The notes under the pieces: generated by a model
What the model was told of the DNA's origin: nothing
The model's input: only the letters and a program-made list of their open reading frames with translations
Database searches by the model: none
Made by a program: the position numbers and the translations under genes
Shown here: positions 47,533 to 55,864 of the stretch, piece after piece
Layout of the letters: the number at the start of each line of letters is the position of its first letter
Numbering within the stretch: position 1 is the first letter of the stretch
DNA from: Deltaproteobacteria bacterium
GTDB lineage: Bacteria; Myxococcota_A; UBA796; UBA2385
Direction: 5' to 3'
Assembly: GCA_016792625.1 (NCBI GenBank)
Contig: JAEUKK010000059.1
Coordinates: forward strand, 137,480-201,479
DNA length: 64,000 nt

Positions 47533-47643
47533 AGGGTTGGTGGCCGGGCGATCCGATGCCCGTTGGCGACCACTACCGTTGCTTCCTTCCGGACCTGGCG
47601 GGGTTCATGGGTCCACCGTCATCGGGACCCGACCACCAACTCC
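47533..47643 (-). ncRNA. ffs: Small SRP RNA (4.5S type)
   Basis: Leftward, the transcript has the universal SRP tip ccaggtccggaaggaagcaa (reverse complement of 47579-47598), the Ffh-binding helix 8 with the GGAA tetraloop. Its ends pair as a 13-bp stem: gttggtggtcggg near the 5' end with cccggccaccaac near the 3' end (one G-U). Ends are set from this pairing and could shift by a few bases. It lies just upstream of dnaX on the same strand. Confidence 0.93.
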
Positions 47644-47674
47644 AGCGCAGCTCAAGCTCAGAATCGAGGGCAGA

Positions 47675-47762
47675 TGGCGGAGAGAGCGGGATTCGAACCC
47701 GCGGTACGTTGCCGTACACATGATTTCCAATCATGCACCTTCGTCCACTCGGTCACCTCTCC
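47675..47762 (-). tRNA. tRNA-Ser (anticodon GGA)
   Basis: The acceptor stem GGAGAGG pairs with TCTCTCC, discriminator G, encoded CCA. Anticodon loop TTGGAAA, long variable arm (gtgtacggcaacgtaccgc-like) and TTCGAATC T-loop. Reads UCC/UCU codons. Confidence 0.95.
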
Positions 47763-47853
47763 AGGGACCATCTGCGCCGCACCCGAAGGTGCGCGCTCGA
47801 ACCGTCAGCCGAGGCCGGGTGCATGCAGCGGGCGAAAACGCGACGGGCGGGAG

Positions 47854-47941
<88 letters not shown>

Positions 47942-47973
47942 GCTGTATGCTCCCAGCCCGTCTGCGTGGCGCT

Positions 47974-48555
47974 TCAGCCCTGCTCATCAGATGATGGGGG
48001 GGGATGTTGCGCCGCGCGGCGTTTCGCAACCCGAAGGTCTCGGAAGAAGGAGCGGAGCTGCGCTTGGCAGGCGTCCGCGTCGACCCCGCCGGTCACCACA
48101 AAGTGGTGATTGAGGCCGGGGAACCGGGAGAGATCGGCGAGCGTACCGAGGAAGCCACCCTTGGGGTCGGCGCACCCGAACACACACCGCTGCACCCGTG
48201 CCAACACCATCGCCCCTGCGCACATTGGGCAGGGCTCAAGGGTGACGTAGACCACACACTCATCGAGCCGCCAAGTGCCGAGCGCCTGTGCGGCCGCTCG
48301 GATGGCGATGAGCTCTGCGTGCCCACACGGGTCTTGGTCACGCTCGCGGCGGTTGCCCGCGCGCGCGACAACCTCGCCGCCCCGCACCACCAGCGCCCCG
48401 ACGGGCACCTCACCCGCGGCTGCGGCCAAGGCCGCCTCTGCGCGGGCTGCGTGCATGAACGTGAGGTCGACCGCCCCACCATCGGGGGCGGCCAGGGGAG
48501 CGTCTGACACAGCGTCGCCGCCGCTGTCACCGCTCACCGAGACCATCTGCTGCAT
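47974..48555 (-). CDS. tadA: tRNA adenosine(34) deaminase
   Basis: Converts wobble A34 to inosine in tRNA-Arg. 193 residues counting from ATG 48555 (ATG 48546 is an alternative; neither has a clear ribosome site). HAELIAIRAA with zinc His and catalytic Glu, TLEPCPMCAGA with zinc Cys pair, and CADPKGGFLGTL are typical. About 30 residues at the N-terminus are non-conserved. First gene of tadA-tRNAs-ffs-dnaX-recR. Confidence 0.9.
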   Translation of the reverse strand: MQQMVSVSGDSGGDAVSDAPLAAPDGGAVDLTFMHAARAEAALAAAAGEVPVGALVVRGGEVVARAGNRRERDQDPCGHAELIAIRAAAQALGTWRLDECVVYVTLEPCPMCAGAMVLARVQRCVFGCADPKGGFLGTLADLSRFPGLNHHFVVTGGVDADACQAQLRSFFRDLRVAKRRAAQHPPPSSDEQG

Positions 48556-48765
48556 GTACCAAACGTCAAAGACCGACCCAGCGGAGAAGGAGGAGGTCGA
48601 GACAGCCGACCGACCCCGCTGACCCGCAGGCACCACCGAGCGGCGGCAGCCTACGACACGGGCCGACGAGCGGACCGCGCCGGCGGGATATCGACGGCGC
48701 GGGGACCTGTCAAGCGCTGTCAGGGCGCCTGTGCACGCCGCGCCGCGTGGACTATCCTCGCCCGG

Positions 48766-49248
48766 ATGACGACCGGCCAGACCAAGGATCCGCAGCCCAC
48801 CGCCCCCGCGCCGCTCCGCGCCGCGCGGGCCCGGCTGCGGGCCCACCTCGCCCACCTCGCGCGGGCCGCCTGGGCCGCCCGATCCGCTGGCGCCGCCCCG
48901 CTGCGGGCCGAGACCGCCGCCCTGCGCGCCCGCTTGGCGGGGCACACCAGCCTCCTCCACAATGTTGAGACCGGTGTGCGCGAGCTGCGTCGGGCCCAGA
49001 GCTCCTCCATCCTCCACATGGGTCCGTTTGTCCCGCACATGACCATCGACCAGGCCTGGCGCCGGCACCCGCGCGCCCGCGAGGCCTTCGCCCGCCGCCA
49101 GCTCCCCGCCTGCGACCGCTGCGCGGTGCGCCACGACGAGACGGTGGAAGAGGCCGCCTCCGCCTACGGGTTCGCGCTCCCCGAGCTGCTCGACGAGCTC
49201 AACGCGCTCCTCTCCCCTCCCCGGCGCCCCCCCCACCCCGGAACGTGA
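48766..49248 (+). CDS. DUF1858-like protein with helical N-terminus
   Basis: A protein of 160 residues. The first 85 are Ala/Arg-rich helix, possibly coiled coil (RAARARLRAHLAHLARAAW). The C-terminal 60 match the DUF1858/TIGR03980 redox-disulfide module: MTIDQAWRRHPRAREAFARR, CDRC, ETVEEAASAYGF, LLDELN. The CxxC could be redox active or bind metal. The stop abuts the next start. Confidence 0.72.
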   Translation: MTTGQTKDPQPTAPAPLRAARARLRAHLAHLARAAWAARSAGAAPLRAETAALRARLAGHTSLLHNVETGVRELRRAQSSSILHMGPFVPHMTIDQAWRRHPRAREAFARRQLPACDRCAVRHDETVEEAASAYGFALPELLDELNALLSPPRRPPHPGT

Positions 49249-50013
49249 ATGCTCGCCATCCTGCTGCTCTCCTCCGCCCTGGCCGCCGAGCACACCACGC
49301 TCACCTCTGCCGATGGCACCCGCATCCACGCGCTGACCGAGGCGGTGCCGGGCGCCGAGAAAGGTGTGGTGCTCGTTCATATGCTCAACCGCCACGCGGG
49401 TGACTGGGCCTATTTCGGCGAGAAGTTGGCCAAGACCAAGGTGCAGGTGGTGATGCCCGACCTGCGCGGCCACGGCGCCAACGTGCCCGAAGGCCAGACG
49501 GTGACCTTGACCGAGGCCGACTACGCCGCGATGGAGCAGGATGTGCGCGCCGCGGTCGGCTGGCTGCGGGCCCAAGGGGTCAAGCAGGTGTCCTGCGCCG
49601 GGGCGTCGATCGGCGCGAACCTCTGCGCGAAGGTCGCCGCAGATGACCCCCAGATCGTCAACCTCGTGCTGCTCTCGCCCGGCCTCAACTACAAGGGCGT
49701 GAAGGTGGCCGACGCGGTCGAGCGCTACGGCGATCGGCCCCTGCTCATGGCCGCCTCCGAGGACGACGCCTACTCCTACACCACCGTGGTCAAGCTCGAA
49801 GAGCGCGCCAAAGACGCCCACGTCGAGCTCTACGCCAAGGCCGGCCACGGCACCAAGATGCTCAGCCGCGAGCCCGAGCTCGAGGGCATGCTGCAGTCCT
49901 GGCTGCTCGGCACCTACAAGCTCGCCTCGGGCGAGGTGGTGCGCCCCCGCCCGGGCACGGCCACGACCAAAGACGTGCACACCAGCGGCGAGAAGCTCAA
50001 CCAGCACAAGTGA
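49249..50013 (+). CDS. Exported alpha/beta hydrolase
   Basis: A protein of 254 residues directly after the preceding gene. Signal peptide AILLLSSALA-A. Alpha/beta hydrolase fold: VVLVHMLNRHAGDW (oxyanion region), MPDLRGHG, nucleophile GASIGAN with Ser, the Asp in MAASEDDAYS, and His in KAGHGTKM. A serine esterase or dienelactone-type hydrolase; substrate is unknown. Confidence 0.82.
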   Translation: MLAILLLSSALAAEHTTLTSADGTRIHALTEAVPGAEKGVVLVHMLNRHAGDWAYFGEKLAKTKVQVVMPDLRGHGANVPEGQTVTLTEADYAAMEQDVRAAVGWLRAQGVKQVSCAGASIGANLCAKVAADDPQIVNLVLLSPGLNYKGVKVADAVERYGDRPLLMAASEDDAYSYTTVVKLEERAKDAHVELYAKAGHGTKMLSREPELEGMLQSWLLGTYKLASGEVVRPRPGTATTKDVHTSGEKLNQHK

Positions 50014-50045
50014 CCGACCCGGACCATCCCGCGAACAGCCGGCGG

Positions 50046-50744
50046 TCAGCCCGCGATCAGCGCGCGGTCGGCGGGGTCGGGCCAGCCCAGCGCGGCGAGG
50101 CGGTCGTCGAGCAAGGCCGGAAAGCGCCGGTACCAGGTCGCGTTCAGCGGGCTTGGGTGCGGCAGGGGGTGCAGCCGCAGGGCGCGCCCGCGCACCTCGA
50201 GCGTGAGGCTGGCCGTGTAGCGGTCCTCGCGGGCCCAGAAGGCGGCCAGCGTCGGCACGAGGCGGGGCTCGACCAAGCCAATCCAGTCAAAGGCCGCGTT
50301 CCCGCAGGTGATGAGATCGGTGCCGGTCCACAGATCGAGCACCAAGCGGGCCATCGCCGGCGCGAACCGGCGTTGGACCGGCACGCTCCACGCCTTGTTG
50401 CCGATCGGCTTGAACGGCACGGTGTTCGCCCAGAACAGGCCGCGCCCGACCCGGATCGCCGCGGCCTCGTCGGGGGCGTCGACGCCGAACGCAGCGCGGT
50501 GCAGGCCATCGCGGAGCTTGCGGCCCCCCGCACCGATGAAGGGCTCGCCGCGCAGCACCTCGGTGCGCCCGGGATCGCGCCCGATCACGCCCACCCGCGC
50601 CGCCAGCGCGCCCGAGCCGAGCACCACGGGCTGGTGGGGATCTCGCCCGACCTCGGCGTAGACGGGCAGATCGATGCCCAAGGGGGGGGATGCGCTGCGC
50701 GCGCGCTCGCTCAGCTCCTCCATGATCATGTCAAGGGTCAGCAC
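50046..50744 (-). CDS. Uracil-DNA glycosylase superfamily protein
   Basis: A protein of 232 residues starting at GTG 50744 with GGGAG upstream. Motif A is VIGRDPGRTE, then RGEPFIGAGGRKLR; motif B is LPHPSPLNATWYRRFP. Layout resembles family 4/5 UDGs, but only one Cys is present, so it lacks their [4Fe-4S] cluster. Likely removes uracil or another damaged base; the specific family is not decided. Confidence 0.75.
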   Translation of the reverse strand: MLTLDMIMEELSERARSASPPLGIDLPVYAEVGRDPHQPVVLGSGALAARVGVIGRDPGRTEVLRGEPFIGAGGRKLRDGLHRAAFGVDAPDEAAAIRVGRGLFWANTVPFKPIGNKAWSVPVQRRFAPAMARLVLDLWTGTDLITCGNAAFDWIGLVEPRLVPTLAAFWAREDRYTASLTLEVRGRALRLHPLPHPSPLNATWYRRFPALLDDRLAALGWPDPADRALIAG

Positions 50745-50899
50745 CGCCCACTCTCCCTTGCCTGTCGGCGTTGTGCGCGGCCCACGATCCGTAGAAGCCC
50801 GCAGCGAGCCCCCCTCACGTCGCGCCGCGCCCTGTCCGTACCCTGGAGCGGCGGCGGCCCTCAGTGCCGCACCAAGCACGCACCGAGGAGGGAGGCACA

Positions 50900-51268
50900 A
50901 TGAACATCCTTATCGTCGACGACAGCCGCACGATGCGCATGATGGTCCGCCGGACGCTGCGGCAGGCTGGCCTGAACGTAGACAACGCCGTGGAAGCCGA
51001 GAACGGCAAAGACGCGCTCGACAAGCTGCGTGACTTCAAGCCGGACCTCATCCTGTCCGATTGGAACATGCCCGAGCTCGACGGCTTGGCGCTCCTGCGC
51101 ACCCTGCGCACCCACCGCATCATGATCCCCTTTGGCTTCGTGACCGCGCAGGGCAGCCCCGAGATGCGGGAGAAGGCGCGGCTCGCCGGCGCCAACTTCC
51201 TGATCTCCAAGCCGTTCACCGCCGACACCTTCGCGGAGGTGCTCGGGCCCATGATCAAGGCCGCCTGA
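50900..51268 (+). CDS. CheY-like response regulator receiver
   Basis: A protein of 122 residues; the ATG follows GGAGG. A stand-alone receiver: VDDSRTMR with the acidic pair, LSDWNMPELDG with the phospho-accepting Asp, TAQG and KPF with the switch Thr/Lys. No output domain. It probably acts with the neighbouring gene 20 bases downstream. No kinase is in view. Confidence 0.93.
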   Translation: MNILIVDDSRTMRMMVRRTLRQAGLNVDNAVEAENGKDALDKLRDFKPDLILSDWNMPELDGLALLRTLRTHRIMIPFGFVTAQGSPEMREKARLAGANFLISKPFTADTFAEVLGPMIKAA

Positions 51269-51288
51269 ACCGCGACCGGGAGGACCCC

Positions 51289-51771
51289 ATGCCACCATCC
51301 TTCGTTGTCCCCGACGTCAAAGAGATCAGCAAGATGTTGGGCATCCTCCTCGGGCGCGAGGTCAAGGTCGCCAAGGGGGACCGCATCCGCACCGGCGCCC
51401 GCGACAAGTACACGCTCGGCGTGTTTGTGGCCGAGAACCAAGACATCGTGGGCGTCTGTGTGACGGACTTCCCGCTGGCGAGCAACTTCGGCGCCGCCCT
51501 CTCGCTCTTCCCCCCGCACAAGGCGAAGAAGTGCATCGACGAGGGTGAGATCGAGGCGACGATCTGGGAGAACACGCTCGAGGTCTACAACGTGGTCTCG
51601 CGCTACTTCCACGACGCGCACGAGGGCATGGTCCAGCTCGGGCCGACCTGGCGCGACGGCGAGCAGGTGCCCGTCGAGGTCCGCAAGTTCATGCGGGCCT
51701 CCACCGACCGGGTCGACCTCATCGTGAACATCAACGGCTACGGCCACGGCGCGATGGCGCTCATCGGCTGA
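51289..51771 (+). CDS. Possible CheX/CheC-like partner of the receiver
   Basis: A protein of 160 residues following the CheY-like gene; GGGAGGA ribosome site. GVFVAENQDIVGVCVTDFPLASNFGAALSL and EIEATIWENTLEVYNVVSRYF are laid out like one CheX/CheC half, although the catalytic Glu-Asn pair of CheX is only partly matched by the ENTLEVYN segment. Phosphatase of CheY-P is therefore a hypothesis. Confidence 0.5.
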   Translation: MPPSFVVPDVKEISKMLGILLGREVKVAKGDRIRTGARDKYTLGVFVAENQDIVGVCVTDFPLASNFGAALSLFPPHKAKKCIDEGEIEATIWENTLEVYNVVSRYFHDAHEGMVQLGPTWRDGEQVPVEVRKFMRASTDRVDLIVNINGYGHGAMALIG

Positions 51772-51852
51772 GCCGCGCCCGACCCCTCCGCCGCCCCGGC
51801 CCGCGCGCACCCCGCCCGCGGGCCGCTGCACGCGCGCCCAGGCAGCCGTCGC

Positions 51853-53187
51853 TCAGAGGGTAAAACGCAGCCCCGAGAGCAGGGCGCCGGGCAGGCGCAG
51901 CGAGTCGGTCGAGCGGTTGAAGTAAGTGTCGGTGCTGAGCTGCAGCTCGGGGGTGCTCGTCAGGTCCTCGAGGGCGGACCCAAACCAGCTGTACAGGCTG
52001 TCGTCAAAGCGCATCACATCGACGGGCGCGACGATCTCGCCGCCTTCGACCCAGAAGGTGGCAAAACGGGTCATGCCCGTAAAGCGCCCCACGCTGCGGT
52101 CGGACCAGTTGAGGTACCAGAGGTTGCCGACGAGAACGCCCTCGCCGAGGGCGCTCAGCGCAGCCTCGGGCGCGAGACCGCCGCCCGCCAGCGACAGCGA
52201 GCCCGGCTGCTCATTGCTGTTCGCGCCGGTGTGGGGGATCCCAAACTCGACCGCCGAGCGCGGCGAGACCAGCCGCCCGACCAGCGCGCCGCCCGCGATG
52301 AGGGGGACCTGGGCCGGCACGGGGAAGCCCTCGGCGCCAAAGCGCGGAGCGACGCCGCCTGCGCAGTCCTCGACGAGGTGCACCCGCGGGTCGAGGCGCA
52401 GCTCGCCGTCTTCGAGCTTGTTCCAAGGTGAGGACTTGGCCGCCAGCGCGCGGGCGCCGAAGCTGCCCCAGCTGAGCAGCCCCATCACCTCACCCACCGC
52501 CGCCGGGCTCAGAAAGGCCCGGTAGCTGCCCGGGCTGAGCTTGCGGGCCGGCCGCGAGAGCACGGCGAGCTGCTGGCGCGCCGCCGCCATCTTGACCCGC
52601 AGGGCGCCCGGGTCGAAGGTGTCGCCGGCCAGGGTCGACTTCACCGCCTTGTCGGCCGAGTGCACGAGGCACCAGTCGAGCGTGAAGCTGCCCCGGCTGA
52701 ACCAGTCGCGCTGGCCGAGGCTGCTGCCGAAGGCCCGCCAGACCTCGCCGCCGGCGAAGATGCCCACCATGTCGGCGTCGCCGGCCTCGTGCAAGGCCGC
52801 GTCGACCAGGTCGGCGGCCGGCGGCAGCGCGCTGTCGACCGCGTCCACGCTGACCGCCTCGCTGTCATGCAGCAGCAGGTGCGGATCTTCAGGGAGAGCC
52901 GGGAGCAGCTCGCGCAGCTGGCGGAGGGCCTCGGCGCCGCGCCAGAGGTCCTCATCGGCGGCGCCGGACAGGGTCAGCTCGGCCGAGGCGTGCCGGCGGC
53001 CGTCGACGAGGCGCAGGCTCAGGGTGCTCTGGCGCACCGTGCCCGGCTGGCGGATGCGGCCGTGGTTGATGCGGACAAAGGAGGTCGCCTCGCCGTTGAG
53101 GCTGGCGTAGAGCCGCTCGGCGCCCACCAATTGGCCGCTGAGCGCGCTGACCAGGGCCTCGAAGCCCGCGGAATCTTGATCTGACAT
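51853..53187 (-). CDS. TldD/PmbA-family protease subunit (PmbA-like)
   Basis: A protein of 444 residues. No HExxxH; matches the PmbA (TldE) partner in architecture, with LSPAAVGEVMGLLSWGSFGARAL, the PRFGAEGFPVP strand and a C-terminal GxRFTL end. TldD and PmbA form a heterodimer that cleaves unfolded or small peptides, including microcin B17 and CcdA in E. coli. Its ATG overlaps the tldD stop. Confidence 0.85.
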   Translation of the reverse strand: MSDQDSAGFEALVSALSGQLVGAERLYASLNGEATSFVRINHGRIRQPGTVRQSTLSLRLVDGRRHASAELTLSGAADEDLWRGAEALRQLRELLPALPEDPHLLLHDSEAVSVDAVDSALPPAADLVDAALHEAGDADMVGIFAGGEVWRAFGSSLGQRDWFSRGSFTLDWCLVHSADKAVKSTLAGDTFDPGALRVKMAAARQQLAVLSRPARKLSPGSYRAFLSPAAVGEVMGLLSWGSFGARALAAKSSPWNKLEDGELRLDPRVHLVEDCAGGVAPRFGAEGFPVPAQVPLIAGGALVGRLVSPRSAVEFGIPHTGANSNEQPGSLSLAGGGLAPEAALSALGEGVLVGNLWYLNWSDRSVGRFTGMTRFATFWVEGGEIVAPVDVMRFDDSLYSWFGSALEDLTSTPELQLSTDTYFNRSTDSLRLPGALLSGLRFTL

Positions 53188-54677
53188 CAGCCGCCCCCGA
53201 AGACGTCGACGTCCGCGAAGAGGCAAGCCGGAGAGGCGTGCCCGACGCGGATGATCTGGTTGGGCTCACCCTTGCCGCAGAAGGGCGTGCCGTTGACCTG
53301 CAGCGTGCCCGCGTCGCCCACACCCTTGAGGCTGCGCCAGAACTGCGCCGAGATGCCCCGATAGTTGGGGTTGCGGACCACGCCCTTCAGCTCACCATCC
53401 TCGATGAGGCGGGCGTACTCGCAGCCAAACTGGAACTTGTTGCGCGAGTCGTCAATGGACCAGCTGGTGTTGGACTCCATGTAGACGCCGCGCTCGACCA
53501 TCTTGACGAGCTGGTCGAAGCTCTTGTCGCCTGGCTCGACGTTGAGGTTGGCCATGCGGTCGATCGGCGGGCGGTTCCACGAGCTCGCCCGGGCGTTGGC
53601 CACCCCGGCGATGCCCGCGCGCCGCTGCGAGATGACCCCGCCCAAAGGGCGCAGCAGCAGGCCATCTTTGATGATGTGGCAGCGCTCGGCGGTGTTGCCC
53701 TCATCGTCCCAGCCGTAGCTGGCGAACTCGTCGGCCCGGGTCGGGTCGAAGGTCACGTTGAGCAGCGGGCTGCCGTACTGGTAGCTGCCGAACATGTCGA
53801 GGGTGACAAAGCTGGTGCCGGCGTAATTCCGCTCGTCGCCGAGGATGCGGTCGAGCTCGAGCGGGTGGCCGATCGACTCGTGGATCTGGAGCATCATCTG
53901 CCCCGGGTCGAGGAGCAGGTCCATCCTGCCGCTCGGACACTCGGGCGCGGTCAACAAGGCCAGCGCCTCGCCGGTGGCCCGGGCCGCCCGGGCGCGCAGG
54001 CCCACGCGGTCAATGACCTCCCAGCCGCCCTGCTGGCTGATGCCCCGCCCGCTGGCCCCGCGCTTCTGGGTCTGGCCATCGGCGTGGGCGACCACGAGCA
54101 GGTCGGGCGCGAGGTGGTGCAGCTCTTGCTCGACGTCGCCGCCGCCGCTGGTCAGGTAGCGGACCCGCGTGCGCACCGCGTAGAGCGAGGCCGACCACTC
54201 GACCACCCGCGGGTCGACCGGGAACATGCCGTCGATCTCACGCAGCAGCGCGATCTTCTCGCTGGTGGGCACCGCGTCCCAGGGCTCGATGACCGGGGTG
54301 CGGTAGCTGCCCGTGGGGTGCGGCATCTCGACGCTGCGGAAGTCGAAGACGGCCCGACCCGCGCTGCGCCGGGCCCAGCCGCGGGCCGCGTCGATGGCCG
54401 CGCGCAGGCCCGATGGGGAGAGGTCGCTGGTCGAGGCGTAGCCGACCCCGCCGCCCTCGTGCACGGTGACCATGCCGCCCATGTCGACGCCGAGCTGGAC
54501 AGGCTCGAGCACGCCGCGGCGGATGCTCCAGCTGTCGCTGCGCTCTTCAACCAAGCGCAGGCTCACAAACTCGAGCCCCGCGGGAAGGACCGCGCGAAAA
54601 TCACGCGCAGCCGCCTCAAATCGATCCCCCGCGGGCGCGCGCCCCGCTGGCCGCTGACCCTGCTCGAGCCCCTGCAT
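53187..54677 (-). CDS. tldD: TldD metalloprotease
   Basis: A protein of 496 residues starting at ATG 54677 after GGAGG. The zinc motif HESIGHPLELDR and the flanking YQYGSPLLNVTFDPT, GVANARASSWNRPPIDRMANL and GCEYARLIEDGELKG define the active partner. With the overlapping PmbA-like gene it forms a probable proteolytic heterodimer. No obvious peptide substrate gene is next to it. Confidence 0.92.
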   Translation of the reverse strand: MQGLEQGQRPAGRAPAGDRFEAAARDFRAVLPAGLEFVSLRLVEERSDSWSIRRGVLEPVQLGVDMGGMVTVHEGGGVGYASTSDLSPSGLRAAIDAARGWARRSAGRAVFDFRSVEMPHPTGSYRTPVIEPWDAVPTSEKIALLREIDGMFPVDPRVVEWSASLYAVRTRVRYLTSGGGDVEQELHHLAPDLLVVAHADGQTQKRGASGRGISQQGGWEVIDRVGLRARAARATGEALALLTAPECPSGRMDLLLDPGQMMLQIHESIGHPLELDRILGDERNYAGTSFVTLDMFGSYQYGSPLLNVTFDPTRADEFASYGWDDEGNTAERCHIIKDGLLLRPLGGVISQRRAGIAGVANARASSWNRPPIDRMANLNVEPGDKSFDQLVKMVERGVYMESNTSWSIDDSRNKFQFGCEYARLIEDGELKGVVRNPNYRGISAQFWRSLKGVGDAGTLQVNGTPFCGKGEPNQIIRVGHASPACLFADVDVFGGG

Positions 54678-54786
54678 GGCCACCTCCGCGGCCCGCCGTA
54701 TCACGCCGCCCCCAGCGCCGGCGGCGGGCGGCGGCGCGCTACAGGGCGGAGCGCAGCGGCCGAAGAGGCCCGGCGCGCGAGGCTCC

Positions 54787-55764
54787 ATGCTCCCCTTGCT
54801 CCTGCTCATCGCGGCGGCCTCGGCCCGCCCGCGCGACACTTGGCCCGGCGACTGGCGGCCCACCGATCCGAAGGCCATCGCCAAGGTCTGCCGCAGCTAC
54901 GACCGGGTCGAGGGTGAGCTCATCATCGGGCCCGACTACACCGCCGAGGACCTGCGGCCCCTGAGCTGCCTGGTCGGGGTCGGCCGGGGCCTGCGGGTCG
55001 AGGGGGCGCCGGCCCTGCGCAGCCTCGCCGGCGCCGAGGCCCTGCGCCCGCCCGCGGGCGTGCCCTTTGTGCGCCTGCGGGTCGAGGGCAACCCAGCACT
55101 CGTCCAGATTGACGCGCTCAACGCCATCCCGGGCCTCCAGATCCAGACCCTGCACATCAAAAACAACCCGGCGCTGCGGCAGCTCCAGCTCGGCGCCGAG
55201 CTGGTCTCGGGCGGCGAGGTGCTCATCACCGGAAACCGGTCGCTGCAGCGCATTGACGGGCCGATGGGCTTGTCCACGGGCGCCCGGCTGCGGGCGATCG
55301 AGGTGAGCGCGAACCCCGACCTCGTCGCGCTGACCGGCTTTGGGCGGGTGATCGCGGTCGACCGGCTCACCGTCGCCGGCAACCCCACCCTCGCCGAACT
55401 GAGCCTTTTGCCCGACCTGCGAAGCGGGGCCGACCTGCTGCTGCGGGGGCTGCCGGCCCTGCGCGACTTCTCCTTCGCCCCGGCGCTCGAGCAGGCCGAG
55501 CGCCTCGGCGTGGCCGACCTCGACGCGCTCGAGCGGCTCCCCGCCTGGCCCAGCCTCACCCGGGTCGGCACGCTGGTCATCTCCGACAACGCGGCGCTGC
55601 AGCGCATGGACGGCGTCTGGTCCAACCGCAGCGGCCCGCCCGTGGTCGACCGCCTGATCATTGAGGACAACCCCGCCCTGCGGCCCGAGGCCACCGAGGG
55701 CCTCGCCCGCCGCCTGCGCACCCGCCCTGACGCGGCGCGGGTGGAGCGCAACGGCGGGGGCTGA
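54787..55764 (+). CDS. Exported receptor-L-domain-like repeat protein
   Basis: A protein of 325 residues; ATG 54787 gives a short signal peptide (MLPLLLLIAAASA). It has a beta-helix of about ten repeats with x-L-x-V-x-x-N-P-x-L pattern (RLRVEGNPALVQI, LHIKNNPALRQL, LTVAGNPTLAELS, LIIEDNPALRP), as in receptor L and leucine-rich-like domains. A soluble surface or binding protein; partner is unknown. Divergent from tldD. Confidence 0.78.
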   Translation: MLPLLLLIAAASARPRDTWPGDWRPTDPKAIAKVCRSYDRVEGELIIGPDYTAEDLRPLSCLVGVGRGLRVEGAPALRSLAGAEALRPPAGVPFVRLRVEGNPALVQIDALNAIPGLQIQTLHIKNNPALRQLQLGAELVSGGEVLITGNRSLQRIDGPMGLSTGARLRAIEVSANPDLVALTGFGRVIAVDRLTVAGNPTLAELSLLPDLRSGADLLLRGLPALRDFSFAPALEQAERLGVADLDALERLPAWPSLTRVGTLVISDNAALQRMDGVWSNRSGPPVVDRLIIEDNPALRPEATEGLARRLRTRPDAARVERNGGG

Positions 55765-55864
55765 GGCCGCCCCACCTGCGGAGGGTCAAGGTCCTGTCTG
55801 ACCCACGGCGCGGCGCCTTGCCATGGCCGCGCTGGGCGCACTACGGCGCCCCACCGGAGGTGCC

